A stretch of DNA of 64,000 nt from assembly GCF_041200175.1 (NCBI RefSeq), contig NZ_CP165727.1, positions 3,199,501 through 3,263,500 of the forward strand. The letters run 5' to 3'. This document shows positions 62,179 through 64,000 of this stretch, one piece after another. The notes beneath the pieces were generated by a model, which saw only the letters and a program-made list of their open reading frames with translations, did no database searches and was not told the DNA's origin. Position 1 is the stretch's first letter. Every line of letters starts with the position of its first letter. The stretch comes from Streptomyces sp. R33. GTDB taxonomy: Bacteria > Actinomycetota > Actinomycetes > Streptomycetales > Streptomycetaceae. The position numbers and the translations under genes are program-made.

Positions 62179-64000
62179 GTGTCGCCACAGTCCCCCAGTA
62201 ACTCGAGCACCACGACCGAAGCAGAGGGCGGGAAGACCCCTGCCTCAGGCTTCGGCGCCAATGAGTGGCTCGTCGACGAGATCTATCAGCAGTACCTCCA
62301 GGACCCGAATTCGGTCGACCGGGCCTGGTGGGACTTCTTCGCCGACTACAAGCCGGGGGGCACTGCGTCTCCGGTGAAGCCGGACGAGCCCAAGAAGTCC
62401 CCGACGACGGACGGCGCCTCCGCACAGGCCGCCCCTGCCGTCGCCCCGCAGGTCTCCGACGCCGCCGCCACGGGGGCGGCGAGCGCCGCCGCGCCCTCTC
62501 CTGCCGCCGCGCCCACGCCTGTGTCAGCTCCTGCCCCTGCTCCTGCCACCCCCTCTGGTGCCCCTGCTGTGACTGTCACCTCCCAGGCCCAGGCCGCCGC
62601 ACCGGCCGCCGCCGCCCCTCAGGCCCCGGCCCCGGCTCCGGCCGCAGCCCCCGTCGCCGCCCAGAAGCCCGCGCCCGCTGCCGCGCCCGCCGCCGAGGCC
62701 CCTGCGGGCCCCGAGCTGGTGACGCTCCGCGGCCCGGCCGCCGCGGTCGCCAAGAACATGAACGCCTCCCTCGACGTCCCGACGGCCACGTCCGTCCGCG
62801 CCGTCCCGGTGAAGCTGCTGTTCGACAACCGCATCGTCATCAACAACCACCTGAAGCGCGCCCGGGGCGGGAAGATCTCCTTCACCCACCTCATCGGTTA
62901 CGCGATGGTGCAGGCCATCAAGGCCATGCCGTCGATGAACTACTCCTTCGCGGAGAAGGACGGCAAGCCCACCCTGGTCAAGCCGGAGCACGTGAACTTC
63001 GGCCTCGCGATCGACCTGGTGAAGCCGAACGGCGACCGCCAGCTCGTCGTCGCCGGCATCAAGAAGGCCGAGACCCTCAACTTCTTCGAGTTCTGGATGG
63101 CCTACGAGGACATCGTCCGCCGCGCCCGCGTGGGCAAGCTGACGATGGACGACTTCACCGGCGTCACCGTCTCGCTGACCAACCCCGGCGGCCTGGGCAC
63201 CGTCCACTCCGTGCCCCGCCTGATGCCCGGACAGTCGGTCATCATGGGCGTCGGCTCCATGGACTACCCCGCCGAGTTCCAGGGCACCTCGCAGGACACC
63301 CTGAACAAGCTGGGCATCTCCAAGGTCATGACCCTGACCTCGACCTACGACCACCGGGTCATCCAGGGCGCGGCCTCCGGCGAGTTCCTGCGCATCGTCT
63401 CGAACCTGCTGCTCGGCGAGAGCGGCTTCTACGACGACGTCTTCGAGGCCCTGCGCATCCCGTACGAGCCGGTCCGCTGGAACCGCGACATCGACGCCTC
63501 GCACGACGACGACGTCACGAAGGCCGCCCGCGTCTTCGAGCTGATCCACTCCTACCGGGTCCGCGGCCACGTCATGGCCGACACCGACCCGCTGGAGTAC
63601 AAGCAGCGCAAGCACCCCGACCTCGACATCACCGAGCACGGCCTCACCCTGTGGGACCTGGAGCGGGAGTTCGCGGTCGGCGGCTTCTCCGGCAAGTCGA
63701 TGATGAAGCTGCGCGACATCCTCGGCGTGCTGCGCGACTCGTACTGCCGCACCACCGGCGTCGAGTTCATGCACATCCAGGACCCGAAGCAGCGCCGCTG
63801 GATCCAGGACCGCATCGAGCGCCCGCACTCCAAGCCGGAGCGCGAGGAGCAGCTGCGCATCCTGCGCCGTCTGAACGCGGCGGAGGCCTTCGAGACCTTC
63901 CTGCAGACGAAGTACGTCGGCCAGAAGCGCTTCTCCCTGGAGGGCGGCGAGTCCGTCATCCCGCTGCTCGACGCCGTCATCGACTCGGCCGCCGAGGCCC
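62179..64000 (+). CDS. kgd: Multifunctional 2-oxoglutarate metabolism enzyme (E2-E1 fusion), partial
   Basis: About 607 residues visible; the C-terminus lies outside the window. N-terminal E1 helix motif ([20 protein letters not shown]), a ~110-residue Ala/Pro linker, and an E2-like acyltransferase domain ([20 protein letters not shown]; catalytic His in [16 protein letters not shown]). The start of the thiamine-diphosphate E1 part follows ([20 protein letters not shown]). Enters the TCA cycle at 2-oxoglutarate in actinobacteria. Start at GTG of MSPQSPSNS; a GTG nine codons upstream is also in frame. Confidence 0.95.
   Translation, partial: MSPQSPSNSSTTTEAEGGKTPASGFGANEWLVDEIYQQYLQDPNSVDRAWWDFFADYKPGGTASPVKPDEPKKSPTTDGASAQAAPAVAPQVSDAAATGAASAAAPSPAAAPTPVSAPAPAPATPSGAPAVTVTSQAQAAAPAAAAPQAPAPAPAAAPVAAQKPAPAAAPAAEAPAGPELVTLRGPAAAVAKNMNASLDVPTATSVRAVPVKLLFDNRIVINNHLKRARGGKISFTHLIGYAMVQAIKAMPSMNYSFAEKDGKPTLVKPEHVNFGLAIDLVKPNGDRQLVVAGIKKAETLNFFEFWMAYEDIVRRARVGKLTMDDFTGVTVSLTNPGGLGTVHSVPRLMPGQSVIMGVGSMDYPAEFQGTSQDTLNKLGISKVMTLTSTYDHRVIQGAASGEFLRIVSNLLLGESGFYDDVFEALRIPYEPVRWNRDIDASHDDDVTKAARVFELIHSYRVRGHVMADTDPLEYKQRKHPDLDITEHGLTLWDLEREFAVGGFSGKSMMKLRDILGVLRDSYCRTTGVEFMHIQDPKQRRWIQDRIERPHSKPEREEQLRILRRLNAAEAFETFLQTKYVGQKRFSLEGGESVIPLLDAVIDSAAEA

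Overview
The window reads as a chromosomal segment of a Streptomyces or a very close relative. It is GC-rich throughout with strong third-position GC bias, start codons are often GTG, and gene order and families are typical of Streptomyces: wecA-glyA-(phosphatase-like)-sua5-prmC-prfA-rpmE-LCP-rho-thrB-thrC-hom-lysA-nrtL, a conservon, an HspR-type operator at lon, and the fused 2-oxoglutarate decarboxylase/dehydrogenase at the right end. Most of it is conserved core. No prophage, CRISPR array, rRNA operon or biosynthetic gene cluster was found. One IS110-family insertion sequence is present.

Layout. (1) 1-16.7 kb, all minus strand: cell-envelope precursor synthesis (wecA, partial), one-carbon metabolism, translation termination and tRNA modification (sua5, prmC, prfA, rpmE), an LCP cell-wall ligase, transcription terminator factor Rho with a long disordered insert, the aspartate-family amino-acid genes (lysA, hom, thrC, thrB), the ArgS-like protein NrtL and a single-domain response regulator. 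(2) 16.8-23.6 kb: tRNA-Arg(CCG) and then a more variable stretch with a TPR protein translationally coupled to a glycosyltransferase-methyltransferase fusion, a collagen-like secreted protein, a phosphoribosyltransferase-hydrolase fusion, an orphan XdhC and small proteins. (3) 23.6-27.7 kb: a two-gene (split) LigD facing Ku, a non-homologous end-joining locus, and a NERD-domain protein. (4) 27.8-34 kb: a secreted protein, a lipoprotein coupled to an orphan histidine kinase, and a TetR regulator with two divergent diiron proteins. (5) 34-40 kb: a PBP2/FtsW-RodA pair, DUF6325 and SHOCT proteins, a repeat-filled intergenic region and an NlpC/P60 hydrolase.

(6) 39.9-46.1 kb: a complete conservon (CvnA-B-C-D order) followed by a StyA-like flavin monooxygenase, next to a PP2C-like phosphatase. 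(7) 47.2-48.8 kb: an IS110-family element whose longer non-coding end lies upstream of the transposase, where bridge RNAs are encoded in this family. (8) 48.8-54.7 kb: MarR regulator, Lon with a HAIR operator, a truncated-looking lipoprotein, a rhodanese-DinB fusion, a probably frameshifted small protein and a GNAT acetyltransferase. (9) 54.8-64 kb: a GT-C glycosyltransferase with no ordinary start codon diverging from a lipoprotein with an early TTA (bldA) codon, a secreted Pro-rich peptide, a TetR/GH3 pair, an OmpR-type two-component pair and kgd (partial).

The observations most worth following are the Ser-for-Cys replacement in the phosphatase P-loop, the candidate bridge RNA end, the HAIR box at lon, the TTA codon and palindrome at the 56.2 kb divergent promoter, the fusion proteins, and a dispersed intergenic repeat family. 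No convincing wholly new multi-gene system was seen; the nearest candidates are the TPR/GT-methyltransferase/collagen-like stretch beside tRNA-Arg and the divergent diiron pair.
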